DNA of 64,000 bases from G965202665 sp965243835 (GTDB taxonomy: Bacteria; Actinomycetota; Acidimicrobiia; Spongiisociales; Spongiisociaceae), in NCBI GenBank assembly GCA_965243835.1, contig OZ251578.1:2232001-2296000 (forward strand), written 5' to 3'. The notes under the pieces are model-generated. The model was not told where the DNA came from. It saw nothing but the letters and a program-made list of their open reading frames with translations, and made no database searches. The position numbers and the translations under genes are program-made. Of the stretch, positions 16,774 through 26,600 are shown piece after piece (the first letter of the stretch is position 1; each line of letters begins with the position of its first letter).

Positions 16774-17532
16774 CTAGCCTGCGTCGGCGGCGGGGCCCGC
16801 GTCAGCGGCGGAGGCAACGGGGGCGGCGGGCAGGGACATTAGGGGGGCTTCCAGGTGGTATTCCATAAAGCGGCGGACGATGCCGGCGGCGTCGGGGGAA
16901 GCGGGGCCGTCCTCTCCGGTCAAATCCTCCAAGCGGGTTTCGGCCAAGCGGGCCAGGTGCAATTCCAAACCGGGGCGCAGGCGCACCGCCCCCGGACCCT
17001 GGCACCGGTCGCACACCATCCCCCCGCCCGACACGCTGAACCGGCCCAGGGAATCCCCTCGGCCGCAACCGGCGCAGTGGCGCAGGGCGGGGGCTTGGCC
17101 GAGGGCGTCGGCCAGTTTCAACAAAAACGCCGCCATCAGGTCGTGGCCCCGAATCCCCCCCTCCAAAGCGGACAACCCCCGTTGCAACAGCAGAAACAGG
17201 CGCAGGGACGGCTCCCCTTCCACCGTGGCCTTGTCCACCGCCCCGGCCATCGCCCCCGCCGCCAGCGCCGCCCCCAAATCCAAGCGCAACCGGGGATGGG
17301 ATTCCACCACCGAGGCCTGCGTGATCGTGTCCAGGTTGCGCCCCTGGTACAAGACCAGATCCACAAGGGTGAGCGGCTCCAGACGGGCCCCGAACCGGCT
17401 TTTGGTTCTGCGCACCCCTTTGGCCACCGCCCGGATTTTCCCGTGGCCCGGGGTAAGCAACACCACTACCCGGTCGGCCTCCCCGAACGGATAGCCCCGC
17501 AACACTATCCCCTGGTCATTGCGCAACGACAT
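16774..17532 (-). CDS. recO: DNA repair protein RecO
   Basis: A 252-residue RecF-pathway mediator that helps load RecA on SSB-coated gaps. The N-terminal OB-fold starts MSLRNDQGIVLRGYPFGEAD and continues VVVLLTPGHGKIRAVAKGVR. A C-terminal zinc finger shows CAGC (near residue 157) and CDRC (near residue 177). The last 20 residues are Ala/Pro/Asp-rich. I chose the ATG at 17532 because family members begin exactly here and TAGCCT lies 7 nt upstream. The longer frame to 18477 runs through the neighbouring gene and is not credible. recO normally sits next to era in this lineage; here 28 kb of surface-protein genes separate them. Confidence 0.9.
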   Translation of the reverse strand: MSLRNDQGIVLRGYPFGEADRVVVLLTPGHGKIRAVAKGVRRTKSRFGARLEPLTLVDLVLYQGRNLDTITQASVVESHPRLRLDLGAALAAGAMAGAVDKATVEGEPSLRLFLLLQRGLSALEGGIRGHDLMAAFLLKLADALGQAPALRHCAGCGRGDSLGRFSVSGGGMVCDRCQGPGAVRLRPGLELHLARLAETRLEDLTGEDGPASPDAAGIVRRFMEYHLEAPLMSLPAAPVASAADAGPAADAG

Positions 17533-17539
17533 CCCCGTC

Positions 17540-17545
17540 AGGCTA
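17540..17545 (-). promoter_or_regulatory. -10 box (TAGCCT) for leaderless recO
   Basis: Located 7 nt upstream of the recO ATG on the minus strand, divergent from the dehydratase -10 box at 17580. Confidence 0.4.
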
Positions 17546-17579
17546 CCCGCCCGCCCCCCGACAGGTCGGCAACACCTGC

Positions 17580-17585
17580 TAACAT
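17580..17585 (+). promoter_or_regulatory. -10 box (TAACAT) for leaderless dehydratase gene
   Basis: TAACAT lies 7 nt upstream of the ATG at 17593, the same spacing as the other leaderless starts. Confidence 0.4.
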
Positions 17586-17592
17586 TCACTTT

Positions 17593-17874
17593 ATGCCTCT
17601 GCTCGACCAAGCCGCCCGCGATCAATTCGCCGCCGAGCGCCCCGAATGGTCGCTGACCGGGGAAACCATCGCCCGCACCTTTGGTTTCCCCGACTTCGCC
17701 GGGGCGATCGGTTTCACGGCCGCGGTGGGAGTGTTGGCCGAAAAAGTTTTCCATCACCCCGATATAGACATCAGGTACAACCGGGTGCGGCTGGCCCTCA
17801 CCACCCACGACCAGGGGGGGCTCACCGAAAAAGACACCGACTTGGCGGCCCGCATCGACCGGTTGTTCGCGTAA
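17593..17874 (+). CDS. Pterin-4a-carbinolamine dehydratase
   Basis: A 93-residue protein of the usual family length. It opens MPLLDQAARDQFAAERPEWS. The active-site block AEKVFHHPDIDIRYNRVRLA carries the His-His-Pro-Asp signature, followed by the LTTHDQGGLTEKD helix start. The enzyme dehydrates 4a-hydroxytetrahydropterin during pterin recycling and also occurs as an orphan in bacteria. The ATG is supported by TAACAT 7 nt upstream. The gene is divergent from recO and ends 23 nt from the stop of the first giant surface gene, convergently. A fragment of its 3' half recurs at 40399-40475. Confidence 0.92.
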   Translation: MPLLDQAARDQFAAERPEWSLTGETIARTFGFPDFAGAIGFTAAVGVLAEKVFHHPDIDIRYNRVRLALTTHDQGGLTEKDTDLAARIDRLFA

Positions 17875-17897
17875 ACCGCTAAACCGCAACCGGGCGG

Positions 17898-20800
17898 TTA
17901 CGAGTCGGCGGCGGGCGGGGTGTAGTTGACGGCGCGGACGAAGAAGGAGGCCATCTGCGCTCTGGTTACGGGTTGGTCGGGGCAGTAGTTGAGGGGGGTT
18001 GTGCTGCATCCTCTGGTTACGCCGGTGTGGTACATCCCCTCCACCGCCCGCACCACCTCCGGGTCCGCGCCCGCTACGTCGTTGAACAGGCCCTCGGGCT
18101 CGTCCACGGCGTTTATGTCGGGGAAGGAAGCGATCATCATCACCGCCATATCCGCCCGGGTGACCACCCCGCCGGGATTGAACACCCCATCGGGGGCGGC
18201 GAACGCTCCGGTGGAGACTACCCAGTCGGCGAATGTGCGGTACCAGGCGTCGGTGGGGACGTCGTTGATTTCTATGCCGGTGGGGGGTGTGATGGGCGAG
18301 ATCCGGTTGACGGCGCGGTGGAGGAAGGCGGCCATTTGCCTTCTGGTGATTTGCGCCGAGGGGCAGAACTTGGTGGCGTCGTCGGCGTCGCATCCGAGGG
18401 TGATTTCCCAGGCGGCGATTTGTTCGATGTTGGCTTGGTGGACGCTGCCGTCGTCGTCGCAGAACCGTCCCTGGCATACCGGCGCCGGGGGCGGGGGCGG
18501 GGCTGGCGGCCCGACAGGAGGCGGCGCGCCCCCACCGCCGCCGCCTCCTCCACCGCTGGGGGGCGGGGCTCCTCCGCCGCCGCCTCCTACGGGGTCGGCG
18601 GGTTCTATATTGGTGATTTGGAGGTACGCGGTGTGGGTGGCGTTGTTGAGGTCGGCGGCGACGCCTCGTACGGAGATGCGTTCCGTTTGCTCGGAGCGGG
18701 TGTCGCTGAGGATGACTACCCGGAAGGTTCTTTGAGCGGATCGCCGTTCGGCGGGGATGGTGATAGTCAAAGAACGGGGGCTTAGATTGTTGTAGTCGTT
18801 GCCGCGGGAGGCGGTGGTCCCGGAACCGGCGATGGTTACCCGGACTTCTGTGGGTTGGGGGAGGAGGCTGCCGGCCAGGGCGGCGGTGACGGTTACGGTG
18901 AGGGGGGAGGTTCCCCGGTTCTCGGGAACTCTGCCGGGGTTTACGGACAGGGTGAGCCGGGGTGAGGGGTCGGTGTCGACGATCGTCACTTCTGCGGGGA
19001 CGACGGCGTACCCTTCCAGGGCGCCGTCTACTAGCAGGGTTTCGTCTCCCTCGTAGAGGTTGTCGTCTTGGGCAACGAGGGTGAAAGTCCCGGTGTGGGC
19101 GTTTTGGTTGGCGGGGATTTCGATATTAAACGGAGTAGCGGAGAACCCGGCCTGGTAATCGGAAGCGGAGACGGTTCCCCCTATGTTGACCTGTACGGTC
19201 TGCGCAGTGGTGCGGGTGTTGGACCCGGTGTAGGAAGCGCGTACGGTAACGGTTTGGGACGGGTCCCCTTCCCGCAACCGGGCAAGAGGCTGATCGGAGG
19301 AGTCCGACAATTCGAGGTGGACTTTTATGTCGTCGTCGACGATAGCGAAAGAGGCGGTGGCATATGTGAAAGAAAACCCGATAGCAGATCCCCCGTCGAT
19401 AGTCACCGATTCCGGGCCTTCCACCGATGAGTCGTTCTCGGCGTTGCCTATCACCAGACTAAACGTGTTCTCCCCGCTCGACTGGTAGGCGGGAATGGTG
19501 ACTCTGGCGCCGGTCACCGCCTGGTAGTCAGTCCCGGATGTAGCACTATCGGAGGATTTACCCACCGTCAGCGGAATAGTCACCGACTTGGACAGCACCT
19601 TTGCGCCCTGGAAGGAAGCCCGCACCCGCACCCGCGTAGTCCCTCCGTCCTCCAACACGGCGTCCGCCGGGCCGCCGTTGGCGTCGTGGAAGGACACCAC
19701 CTCCAAATCAACATTTCCGGGGGGGTCATCGTTATCGGTGATCCTCAAACTAGATTCCAGCACCGGCAACGAACCCACATCGGAGCCCGTGACCCGAATC
19801 GTCTTGTCGCTCTCGTCTACATTGTCGTCGTGGATGGTGATCGTGAAATCGGCCGTCCCCACGGTCTGGTTAGCCGCCACCTCCACCCCCAACTCATGCC
19901 CCCCCGGAGTCCCCACCGGATTGCTTACGCCGCTTACCCGGAAGTCCTCCAACATCGTAAAGACCCCGTCGGTATCCTCCCCCGTATCCGCGTCGCCGGC
20001 GATGTTTAATCCCACCACCCTCCGCGTGTTGGCGGCGGCGGGCATCGTTACCCGCACCCGCACCGGCACCGCCCCGTCCCCCTCCCCCACCGACGACAAC
20101 GCACTATCATCCGCCGGGTTCAAAAACTCCACCCGTATCACCCCCGAATCCACAACACGCAACGTAGCCGAAGCCGAATTCCCCGGCCCCGTCGTGCCCG
20201 TAACCTGCAACGTCTCCCCACCCGCCTCCGCCACACCATCATCCCGGGCCGTCACCGTAAACGTGCTACTACCCGACGTCTGTCCGGTGGGGATGGCGAC
20301 GGCAAACAACGTCCCCCCCACGCACACATCCTCGGTAAACGACGCACACGTCGTAGTCAAAGAAGCCCCGTTGACATCCCCCGACGCTACCGTCACGGTC
20401 ACACTCCACTGCGCCGACAACTCCGAGCTGGTCGCGTTCCGGAACCCGGCCGCCACTCTAACCGTCGTATACCCCGCCCCCTCCACCACCGTCCCCGGCG
20501 ACACCGACACCCCCAGCTCAACATCACTCACCCCAATAGTCAACGTATCCGCAACAACAGTCCCGCCCGGAACGGCAACAGTACCGGCAACCTGAAACGT
20601 CTCCGCCCCCTCCGCCGCCAAATCATCAACCACCCCCAACCCCGCAAGCGCCACCCACCCACTCTGCCGTCCCCCCGCGGGAATAACCACCGACACCGGC
20701 GAAGCGGGAGCGGTGAAATCAACCCCGCCCCCCGCCGCGGAAACCGGCGAAACCTCCACCACCGACACCGACACCAACAAATCCCCACCCAACTCATTAG

Positions 20801-23444
20801 CCACCCCCGACCCCAACGAAGCCCGCACCCGCACCCCCACCGCACCACCCTCCGACAAACCCTTCTGCTCCCCACTCATACCGCTATCCGTATCCGCCAC
20901 CAACGTAACCTCCAAATCATCATCAGCAATCGTCAACGCCGTCCCCGTCACCGCAAACCCCTCCGCCGCGCCCCCCACGTTGATGACCTCGGGGCCCTCC
21001 GCGCTCGTATCCCCGGTGATCAACAACCCCGACAACGCCACCCCGTTGCTACTGGGATTCCTGGCCGGGATGCGCAACGTCACCACCGTCCCCGGAGCAG
21101 TGAAATCCGCCGCCTCCGCCCCCGCCCCCGCCGCGAACGACAACGTCACATCCACCGGATCCGTCAAAGTCGACGACGTCGCCCCCAGGAAACCAGCTGT
21201 CGCGGTCACCGACCCCGCGTTCCCCGCCCCCTCGCCCACCGAACCGCTGCTCAACGTCACCTCGATAGTGTCGGTAATCCCCAAATCCGCCCCGGTCACC
21301 ACATAACCCGTCGCCGACCCGCTGAACCGGATCGTCTCCCTACCCTCCGCCACCGTATCAACCACCGGCGCAATCGTCACATCCGCCGCACCCCGCCGTT
21401 GCCCCGCCGGGATGACAATACTCACCGTATCCGCCCCCGGCGTGAAATCAGGGCACACCCGCGACTGCCCGCTCCCCGTACAAGACGCCGCCGTCCCCCC
21501 CGCAGCGCCCACCGTCACCGCCACCGTCGTACTCCCCGACACCGCCGCGCTCGCCTCGGCCCGCACCCGCACCGTCCGGCTCCCCCCGCCTTCGCTGATC
21601 TCCGACAGCGCCGCCTCCCCGCTGTCCGCCTCATGGAAACTCAACGAAATACCCGGATCCACAATACCCAACTCAACCCCCTCCACCCCCACACTCAAAC
21701 CCCCCACCTCCGCCGCCCCCGACACCGCCACCACCTCCCGGCCATCGGCATCCGCCGGCGCCGTCACCCGCACCACCGCGCTCCCCGCCAACTCCCCCGC
21801 CGGGATGCTCACCGTAAACTCATTACCGCCCGTCACGCTCGTTCCCCCCGCCCCCGACACTGTGAAATCCGACCCCAAAGCCGCCCCATTGACCGCAGCC
21901 CCCGCCAACGACACCGTCACCTCCGTCGCCGCCGTCAACACCGACGACGACCCCGCAAACCGGGCCGTCACCGTCACCTCCGCCCCGTCCGGGCCCTCCT
22001 CCACCTCCCCCGGACTCACCGACAACGCAACATCGGCATCATCATCCACAATCGTCACCACCGCCCCACCCGCGTCTCCCACATCCGAGGAACCCCCCAC
22101 CGTAAACGTCTCCGGACCCTCCACCACCGAATCATCCGCAACCGTCAACCCCGCCAACGTGGTCGTCCCCGACGGCGTCAAGCTCTCAGCCGGGAAGGTG
22201 ATCGTGTTCGGCGTCGATGGAGCATACGACAAATCCGCGGTCCCCGCCACCCCCGCACCCGGAGACGCCGCCCCCGCCGCAGACACCGTCACCACCGTCG
22301 CCGAACTAATAGTCGAACTAGTCGTCGCCGCCGGGAAAGCCGCCGACACCACCGCCCCCGAGCCGCTATCCCCCTCCGCCAACAAAGACTGAACCCCATC
22401 CTCCCCGCTATCGGTATCCACCGACAAACTAATATCATCATCATCATCCGACTGGAAAACCTCATACGGCAACACGGTAAAGTCGGCCGGGACATTCCCA
22501 AAATAAAACTCCACCGACTTATCTCCCTCCGCTACGGTATTACTATTAGGGGGTATAGTCAAAGCTATTTGGCCGAATGCTCCGCCCCTGCCCTGTGAAT
22601 CAACCAGTATATTCGAAGAAACAGAATTCGCATCAATCTTGACGAACCTGGCATGATTATTTTGGTTCATAGTAAATTGAAAGGAAAGAGCAGGCATCGT
22701 CTTGGCCCTCACTAAAATCCGCAGGTTCATAACACTGCTGTAAGTAGAAGAAGTAGAAGCAACGAAATTACCCCTATTGCTCCCACTACCCAACTCAGCC
22801 TTAATGAAATTAGTATGCCCCGACGCCAAGAAAAATTGCCCCTCCTGCGCCCGCCGAGCGGGCCCGGTAAGAAGAATAGTCCGATCCTCATCATTAATAG
22901 TAATATCCAAATGATTACCCACCGAATACCCCGCAGTCGCAGTCGTACCCGAAATACGGACAATCTCATTATTCTCCGTAACCCTATCAGACGTAGCCCT
23001 GATCCACCCAGTACCCGACGCGTTATCACTCCCCGCAGGAATAGTTATATCAAAAGTCGCATCATTAACAGAGCCACCCCCATAAACACCATAATCCCCA
23101 CCACAATTACTAATCGAAGTCACCGTTGGTACCCCCAAAATATTAATCACAGTCGTAGCCGTGCAACTACTCCCCAACGTGGCGGTGCTGCCCGACGCTC
23201 CCATCGTCACCGACACCGTAACAGGAGAAGTCACGTTCGACGGCGTCGTCGCCCGCACACTCGCCTCCACCAAAGCACCCTCATTCACACTGGTACCGGC
23301 CGTACTCCATGTGTTAGATCCCACGTCATACAAAGACCAGGTTAACGTAATCGACACCGTCTGCCCCCCCGCCGGAGCAACGAGCAACAACGACAACCCC
23401 GCCAGCAAACCCACCCCCGCCGCCCAAGCCAATACCCGTCGCAT
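17898..23444 (-). CDS. Giant surface protein 1: Calx-beta repeats with C-terminal SLH
   Basis: A 1848-residue secreted protein. The ATG at 23444 is preceded by AGGAGG at good distance and begins a signal peptide (MRRVLAWAAGVGL onward, cleavage near the Gly-Gly-Gln-Thr). About 12 Calx-beta-like modules of 100-150 residues follow. Each opens with a strand like VALSVSPGEVEEG and ends with an acidic VTIVDDD-type strand, as in calcium-binding Calx-beta domains. Residues 1-340 are unlike the other copies. At about 1615-1655 is a Gly/Pro linker, then SLH repeats (ITRRQMAAFLHRAVN, VTRADMAVMMIASF, VTRAQMASFFVRAVN) with paired cysteines. SLH repeats usually bind cell-wall polymers, so the protein is likely a long wall-anchored stalk. 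The transcript leader is about 35 nt shorter than in the other copies. Confidence 0.88.
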   Translation of the reverse strand: MRRVLAWAAGVGLLAGLSLLLVAPAGGQTVSITLTWSLYDVGSNTWSTAGTSVNEGALVEASVRATTPSNVTSPVTVSVTMGASGSTATLGSSCTATTVINILGVPTVTSISNCGGDYGVYGGGSVNDATFDITIPAGSDNASGTGWIRATSDRVTENNEIVRISGTTATAGYSVGNHLDITINDEDRTILLTGPARRAQEGQFFLASGHTNFIKAELGSGSNRGNFVASTSSTYSSVMNLRILVRAKTMPALSFQFTMNQNNHARFVKIDANSVSSNILVDSQGRGGAFGQIALTIPPNSNTVAEGDKSVEFYFGNVPADFTVLPYEVFQSDDDDDISLSVDTDSGEDGVQSLLAEGDSGSGAVVSAAFPAATTSSTISSATVVTVSAAGAASPGAGVAGTADLSYAPSTPNTITFPAESLTPSGTTTLAGLTVADDSVVEGPETFTVGGSSDVGDAGGAVVTIVDDDADVALSVSPGEVEEGPDGAEVTVTARFAGSSSVLTAATEVTVSLAGAAVNGAALGSDFTVSGAGGTSVTGGNEFTVSIPAGELAGSAVVRVTAPADADGREVVAVSGAAEVGGLSVGVEGVELGIVDPGISLSFHEADSGEAALSEISEGGGSRTVRVRAEASAAVSGSTTVAVTVGAAGGTAASCTGSGQSRVCPDFTPGADTVSIVIPAGQRRGAADVTIAPVVDTVAEGRETIRFSGSATGYVVTGADLGITDTIEVTLSSGSVGEGAGNAGSVTATAGFLGATSSTLTDPVDVTLSFAAGAGAEAADFTAPGTVVTLRIPARNPSSNGVALSGLLITGDTSAEGPEVINVGGAAEGFAVTGTALTIADDDLEVTLVADTDSGMSGEQKGLSEGGAVGVRVRASLGSGVANELGGDLLVSVSVVEVSPVSAAGGGVDFTAPASPVSVVIPAGGRQSGWVALAGLGVVDDLAAEGAETFQVAGTVAVPGGTVVADTLTIGVSDVELGVSVSPGTVVEGAGYTTVRVAAGFRNATSSELSAQWSVTVTVASGDVNGASLTTTCASFTEDVCVGGTLFAVAIPTGQTSGSSTFTVTARDDGVAEAGGETLQVTGTTGPGNSASATLRVVDSGVIRVEFLNPADDSALSSVGEGDGAVPVRVRVTMPAAANTRRVVGLNIAGDADTGEDTDGVFTMLEDFRVSGVSNPVGTPGGHELGVEVAANQTVGTADFTITIHDDNVDESDKTIRVTGSDVGSLPVLESSLRITDNDDPPGNVDLEVVSFHDANGGPADAVLEDGGTTRVRVRASFQGAKVLSKSVTIPLTVGKSSDSATSGTDYQAVTGARVTIPAYQSSGENTFSLVIGNAENDSSVEGPESVTIDGGSAIGFSFTYATASFAIVDDDIKVHLELSDSSDQPLARLREGDPSQTVTVRASYTGSNTRTTAQTVQVNIGGTVSASDYQAGFSATPFNIEIPANQNAHTGTFTLVAQDDNLYEGDETLLVDGALEGYAVVPAEVTIVDTDPSPRLTLSVNPGRVPENRGTSPLTVTVTAALAGSLLPQPTEVRVTIAGSGTTASRGNDYNNLSPRSLTITIPAERRSAQRTFRVVILSDTRSEQTERISVRGVAADLNNATHTAYLQITNIEPADPVGGGGGGAPPPSGGGGGGGGGAPPPVGPPAPPPPPAPVCQGRFCDDDGSVHQANIEQIAAWEITLGCDADDATKFCPSAQITRRQMAAFLHRAVNRISPITPPTGIEINDVPTDAWYRTFADWVVSTGAFAAPDGVFNPGGVVTRADMAVMMIASFPDINAVDEPEGLFNDVAGADPEVVRAVEGMYHTGVTRGCSTTPLNYCPDQPVTRAQMASFFVRAVNYTPPAADS

Positions 23445-23493
23445 CGCCGGCCTCCTCTCAACAACCGGCCCCATCCCTTCAGGGCCGCCCCAA

Positions 23494-23521
23494 ACGCTAC
23501 CCCCCCCCCCCAATTTGTCAA
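23494..23521 (-). promoter_or_regulatory. Promoter of giant gene 1 with 12-G spacer run (spacer 16)
   Basis: On the minus strand TTGACA (23516-23521) is followed by AATT, 12 consecutive G (plus-strand C run 23500-23511), then TAGCGT (23494-23499). The spacer is 16 nt, close to the optimum of 17, so this copy may be the one best expressed. Confidence 0.7.
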
Positions 23522-23573
23522 GTCAAACCCACACAACCGCCCCCCAAGCAACCCACCCACGGCGACCCACACC

Positions 23574-23594
23574 ACCCGATCGGCCTCCCCGAAC
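23574..23594. repeat. 21-nt match to recO at a duplication joint
   Basis: This 21-nt stretch equals recO positions 17468-17488 with one mismatch. It is followed by sequence like that just after the dehydratase stop (17876 on). The same joint recurs at 29310-29330 and 35031-35051, each 3' of a giant gene. Confidence 0.6.
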
Positions 23595-23617
23595 CGCTAA
23601 ACCGCAGCCGGGGCGGG

Positions 23618-26600
23618 TTATTCGCCAGCGGCTGGGGGAGTGTAGTTGACGGCGCGGACGAAGAAGGAGGCCATCTGCGCTCTGGTTACGGGTTGGTCGG
23701 GGCAGTAGTTGAGGGGGGTTGTGCTGCATCCTCTGGTTACGCCGGTGTGGTACATCCCCTCCACCGCCCGCACCACCTCCGGGTCTGCGTCTGTTACGTC
23801 GTTGAACAGGCCTTCAGGTTCGTCAACGGCGTTTATGTCGGGGAAGGAGGCGATCATCATTACAGCCATGTCGGCCCGGGTGACCACCCCTCCGGGGTTG
23901 AATATTCCGTCGGGGGCGGCGAAGGCTCCGGTGGAGACCACCCATTCGGCGAAGGTGCGGTACCAGGCGTCGGCGGGGACGTCGCTGATTTCTACGCCGG
24001 CGGGATCTGGGATGGTCCCGAGTCGGTTGACGGCCCGGTGGAGGAAGGCGGCCATTTGCCGGCGGGTGATTTGCGCCGACGGGCAGAACTTGGTGGCGTC
24101 GTCGGCGTCGCATCCCAGGGTGATTTCCCAGGCGGCGATTTGTTCGATGTTGGCTTGGTGGACGCTGCCGTCCTCGTCGCAGAACCGCCCCTGGCATACC
24201 GGCGCCGGGGGCGGGGGCGGGGTTGCCGGCCCGGGGGGCGGTCCGGCGGGGGGCGGGGCGCCCCCTCCGCCGCCTCCACCTCCCCCGCCTCCGCTGGGGG
24301 GCGGGGCTCCTCCTCCGCCGCCTCCGCCGCCGCCGTTTCCTCCGGGGTCGGCGGATTCTACGTTGGTGATTTGGAGGTGGGTGGTGTGGGAGGCGTTGTC
24401 GAGGGCGGCGGCGGTTCCGGTTACGGCGATGCGTTCCGTTTGCTCGGACCGGGAGTCGCTGAGGATGACAACCCGGAAAGTTCCCGTGGCGAATGGCTGC
24501 TCGGCGGGGATGGTGACAGTAAAAGAACGCGGGCTTAGATTTTGGTAGTCGCTACCGCTCGAGGCGGTACTCCCCGAACCGCCGACGTTAACCCGCACCG
24601 GAGTGGGCTCGGTGCGACGACTGCCCACCAAGGCGGCGGTGACGGTCACGGCAAGACGGGAGGTTCCCCGGTTCTCAGGAACCGACCTCGGGTTTACCGA
24701 CAACATGATCCCGGTGGGAGGGCCGTCGTTATCAGTAATAGTGAGATCGGCGGGGATGACGGCGAACCCATCCAGGTCGCCGGCGACTTGCAGGATTTCG
24801 TCTTCCTCGTCGACGTTGTCGTCTCGGACCGCGAGGGTGAAAGTCCCAGTGGCGGAGTTATCACCACCCGGGATGGTTATCTCAAACGGGTCAGCGGCCG
24901 TAGCCTGATAGTCGGCGGCGGAAACAGAGGAGGCCTCCCCGCCTGCGCTGACCCTGATCGTCCGCGCTTCGGTGCGGGTGCTGGACCCGGGGTAAGAAGC
25001 GCGCACGGTCACAGTTTGGGAAGCATCCCCTTCCCCGACCCGGGTAAGGGGATCATTGGAAGAATCCAGCAACTCCAGCGTGACCGGATAATCGTCGTCC
25101 ACGATCATCAAAGACGTAGGATCGACCGTAAACCCGGTAACACTCCCGGCGATGGTCACCATCTCCGGCCCCTCCGCGTCGGCGTCGTCCTCCGCGTTGC
25201 CTATCACCAGCTCGAACGTGTCCTCCCCGCTCGACTCAAGGGCGGAAATGGTGACGGTAGCGCCGGTCACCGCCTGGTAGTCGGTCCCGGAAGTCGCCTC
25301 CCCCGAAGTTCCCACCGTCAACGCAACAGTAGTCGGCTCCGTCAACACCGTGGCGCCCTGATAGGAAGCCCGCACCCGCACCCGGGTCGTGCCGCCATCC
25401 TCCCGCACCGCGTCCACCGGGTTCCCGTTCGCATCTTCGAAAGACACCTGCAGGTCGATGTTGGTCGGAGCAGTATCGTTGTCCGTAATCGTCAAACTGG
25501 ATCCCACCACCGGCACCGAACCCACGTCGCTACCCGTAATCCGAATCGTCTTGTCACCGTCAACTATGTCGTCATCGTGGACCGTGATCGTAAAGTTCGC
25601 CGTCCCCATCGTCGTATTAGCCGGCACCTCCACTCCCAAGTCGTGCCCGACGGGAGTGTCCGTCGGGTTGTTTATGCCGCTTACCCGGAAGTCCTCCAAC
25701 ATCGTAAAAGACCCGTCGGTATCTTCCTCGGTACCGGGCCCGGGGGCGATGTTGAGACCCACCACCCTCCGCGACGCAGCCGAGGCGGGCATCGTCACCT
25801 GCACCTGCACCGTCGTCGCCGCGCTTCCCTCCGCCAGCGACGTCAACGCGCTGCTATCAGCCGCGTTCTGGAACGTTAACGTTATCCCGGAGTCCACGAT
25901 ACGCAACGTAGCCGAATCCGACTGCGACCCCGCCGTACCCGTAACCTTCAACGTCTCCCCGCCCGCCTCCACAGTATTATCATTCCGGGCCGTCACATCA
26001 AACGTGCCGCTACCCGATGTCTGCCCGCGGGGGATGCTGACCGTAAACGACGACGCGCTCACGCACGCGTCGTTAGTCGGCGGACACGACGAGTCCAAAC
26101 TAGCCCCATTGGTATCCCCCGACGCTACCGCTACCGTCACCGACGTCGCCGCTGTCAACTCGGAACTGGTCGCCCCCCGGAACCCGGCGGTCACCGTAAT
26201 AGTATGCGCCGCCGCCTGCTCTATCACCGTCCCCGGCGACACCGCCACCTCCAGCTCATCGTCGCTGGCCCCGATAGTGAGCGTATCCGGAGCAACCGTC
26301 CCCCCAGGAATGGTCACGGTACCGGCCACCCGAAACGTCTCCGCCCCCTCCGCCGCCGAATCATCCGTAACCCGCAACCCGGTCAACGTCGCCCACCCGC
26401 TCTGCGTTTGCCCGGCGGGGATGGTCACCGTCACCGGCGAGGACGGAGCGGTGAAATCAACCCCGCCCCCCGCCGCGGAAATCGGCGACTCCTCCCCCAC
26501 CCTAACCGACACCGCCAAACCCTCCCCCGTCTCATTCGTCACCCCCGACCCCAGCGAGGCCCGCACCCGCACCGACGGCGCGCTTCCCTCCGCCAAGGTC

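Noticed and set aside
16774..18477. A 567-residue protein ending in RecO
   Set aside because: The extra N-terminus is read through the dehydratase gene and the first giant gene on the wrong frame; RecO proper starts at 17532.
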